Assembly (NCBI RefSeq): GCF_040182565.1
Contig: NC_089873.1
Span: 138,870,501 to 138,934,500 of the forward strand
DNA: 64,000 nucleotides
DNA from: Anser cygnoides
Lineage: Eukaryota; Chordata; Aves; Anseriformes; Anatidae
Direction: 5' to 3'
Below, in pieces: positions 62,076 to 64,000 of this stretch. The translations under genes were made by a program, and so were the position numbers. How positions within the stretch are numbered: position 1 is the stretch's first letter; every line of letters begins with the position of its first letter. The notes below the pieces were generated by a model, which was not told the DNA's origin, made no database searches, and saw nothing but the letters and a program-made list of their open reading frames with translations.

Positions 62076-63204
62076 ACCAAAAATGCTAGACAAGCATCTG
62101 ACTATATGCACAGAAAGTCTGGCAACACAGTCCCCTGGTCTCCTCATACTATTTATACTCTTTTTTGTGGTGAAATGTTCGAAGTACTTAAGTGGGCAAT
62201 GAACCTTACCCACCACCTTATTCCCCTGTGGTACTTGTTACCGCTTAATATAATCATGTCAACAGAGCAGTAAGAACAGTCTGGCAAGCAGCTAAAAGGG
62301 ATTTTTTATTGATGTGCAGCCAGGGGTAGGGTGAGAGTGGTGAAATGTTTTGGATTGAGATTAACCAAACATTAATATGTCTAAAATTAAAGAGCAGAAT
62401 GTTATAATCTTTAAGAATATACCATGAACTGGTGTCACAGAGGGAGCAAAAAGACAGGCAAATTGTGTGGCACCTAATGACATGCATTCAGTGAGCATCC
62501 CCTGAGGAGCTGCTGACACTACTACAAATTGCTTCATCATTTCAGTTCAGCTACAAATGCATCCATGCAAAGATGGCTGGAAACTTCCCTTTCACTCCCT
62601 CACATACTCATACATGCACGTACATGCACATCCCCCCTTTCACACACACAGACATCTGATGTGTACCATAAATTTCCATAATGTGCTTAGGGATATGAGG
62701 AATTATTTTAAAAAGCTAATTACTATCACTGTCTTTTTTATACCGTCTTACAGATTGCAGAATCTTCTTGAAAGCTGGATTACCCTTTCATATCTTGTCT
62801 TTGGATAAAACAAAGAATCATGACTTAAAGACTTTCACCATATTTCTGTCGTCATTTAAAAACACTGTGCAAAGTGACTGTACGCTTTTGTTGGAGAGGA
62901 TGGAAAAACAAATACTGCACCAGTATGTGTTATATGATGTACTTCTATAAAGATCACATTAATGAAAGAGATATTATGGGTGATCATAGCCTAGAAATCT
63001 TCTCATTAAGAATATGGCTCATATGAAGAAATACAGCATAACAGATGGGCATTGAAAAAGTCATTCTTTTACACTTAAATCTATTATATATAACTGAAAT
63101 CATTGGAATAACAAAAATACAATACCTTCCTCTTTGTATGGGGAGTTTTACTTCATTTGTATCTATGAATACTGTGTGCAAAAGCAATATGAGTTTGTGC
63201 ATGG
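62076..63204. other. Spacer between two CR1 copies
   Basis: AT-rich unique sequence. I see no gene, RNA or further repeat in it. Confidence 0.6.
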
Positions 63205-63629
63205 GTAGTACACCTCTCCTATGAAGACAGGCTGAGGGAGCTGGGGTTGTTCCACCTGGAGAAAAGGAGGCTCCAGTGAGACCTTATTGTGGCCTTCCAG
63301 TACCTAAAGGGGGCCTACAGGAAAGCTGGGAGTAACTTTGTACAGGGGCATGTAGTGATAGAACAAGGGATAATGATTTTAAATTGAAAGATATTAGATT
63401 TAGATTAGACATTAGAAAGGGTGATGAGGCCCTGGAACAGGTTGCCTAGAGAAGTTGTGGATGTCAGGTATAATTCCCATCCCTGGAAATGTTTAAGACC
63501 AGGCTGGATGGAGCTTTGAGCAACCTGATCTAGTGGGAGGTGTCCTTGCCCATGGCAGGGGGTTGGAACTAGATGATTTTTAAGGTCCCTTCCGACCCAA
63601 ACATTTTTATGATTCCATTATTCTATGAA
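63205..63629 (+). mobile_element. CR1 LINE, 3' part with intact 3' end
   Basis: Plus-strand CR1 of about 425 bases: 'cacctctcctatgaagacag', 'gctgagggagctggggttgt', 'gggcctacaggaaagctggg', 'gcatgtagtgatagaacaag', 'cctggaacaggttgcctaga' and the classic terminus 'gggggttggaactagatgat' with 'aaggtcccttccgacccaaa', then degenerate ATTCTATGA units. Of the fragments in this window it is the closest to the usual CR1 3' sequence. No reading frame is intact. Confidence 0.96.
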
Positions 63630-64000
63630 ATATCTCCAGAAATAGGGTCCAAATTATCTGAGTCAGGTTTTCATAAAGCAAAAAGTGTACCAAAAATATA
63701 TCTGCCTTCTCTGGAATTTCAGCATCATCATTAGCCTTAACAATGATAAACCTCAAACAGTTTAACACTGCTGAAGTACAATCTGGGAGGAAGTTGTGTG
63801 TGCCCCAGAAACTCCCTTTCACAGTTTAGTTCGGGTGGACACAGACTTCACCTTCCTGCTCGTGAACAACAGATGATTTACACTGCATTCAAGGAGCAGC
63901 TCGGCTGAGGTGAGGCTGTGCAGGGAGGACCTGAATGACAAAGTCACGTGCCCAGAAAACCTTTCAGGACCTCATCTTTTGGCTGAGATTTGGGGCTCAC
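63630..64000. other. Right-edge non-coding stretch
   Basis: No recognisable gene. The last 150 bases are GC-richer and contain 'gaggtgag', which resembles a splice donor, but no exon can be supported from this side alone. Confidence 0.5.

Noticed and set aside
1..64000. CRISPR array, bacterial operon, phage or plasmid features
   Set aside because: The window is vertebrate nuclear DNA: CR1 and retroviral LTRs, microsatellites and no dense coding. No regularly spaced repeats with unique spacers were seen.

Overview
This window looks like gene-free nuclear DNA from a bird, either intergenic or inside a very large intron. The bird assignment rests on several CR1 retroposon fragments of avian type, including typical CR1 3' ends, and on three solo LTRs of a Neoaves-style endogenous retrovirus family. 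The rest is AT-rich DNA with many short tandem repeats. I found no protein-coding gene, no convincing exon chain, no tRNA and no intact rRNA gene. The open reading frames present are short (nearly all under about 120 codons, many from non-ATG starts). The longer ones lie in microsatellites or in a GC-rich LTR, where they are compositional artefacts.

Layout. A minus-strand CR1 piece runs off the left edge (1-210). AT-rich unique DNA with simple repeats continues to 8048. A GC-rich solo LTR sits at 8049-9110, perhaps next to an older minus-strand LTR (9111-9490). From 9.5 to 18.5 kb there is unremarkable DNA, ending in a 310-bp purine microsatellite that abuts the 3' end of a minus-strand CR1 (18886-19017). 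The 19-34 kb stretch is largely unique sequence with one CR1 tail (25334-25399) and a small ATG-started ORF with a signal-peptide-like start (24611-24829). A degraded 5S-rRNA-like element lies at 33865-34040. Two or three dispersed copies of a repeat family I cannot name lie at 34790-34990, 35755-35830 and 48790-49065. Two related solo LTRs lie at 38194-38902 and 46156-46822, each flanked by a perfect 5-bp target duplication (GGCAC and ATAAT). The last 10 kb holds MIR-like remnants, a perfect 38-bp tandem duplication, and two CR1 copies in opposite orientation (61533-62075 minus, 63205-63629 plus).

There is no gene network to describe. Any function would be regulatory. Two intervals (about 46.96-47.76 kb and 54.73-55.16 kb) look to me like candidate conserved enhancers, judged only from composition and motif content. 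The LTR pair shares an 81-bp promoter block with a single mismatch although the rest of the two LTRs has drifted much further. I saw no evidence of a novel enzymatic, defence or mobile system. The best leads are the 5S-derived element, the unnamed repeat family and the LTR promoter block.
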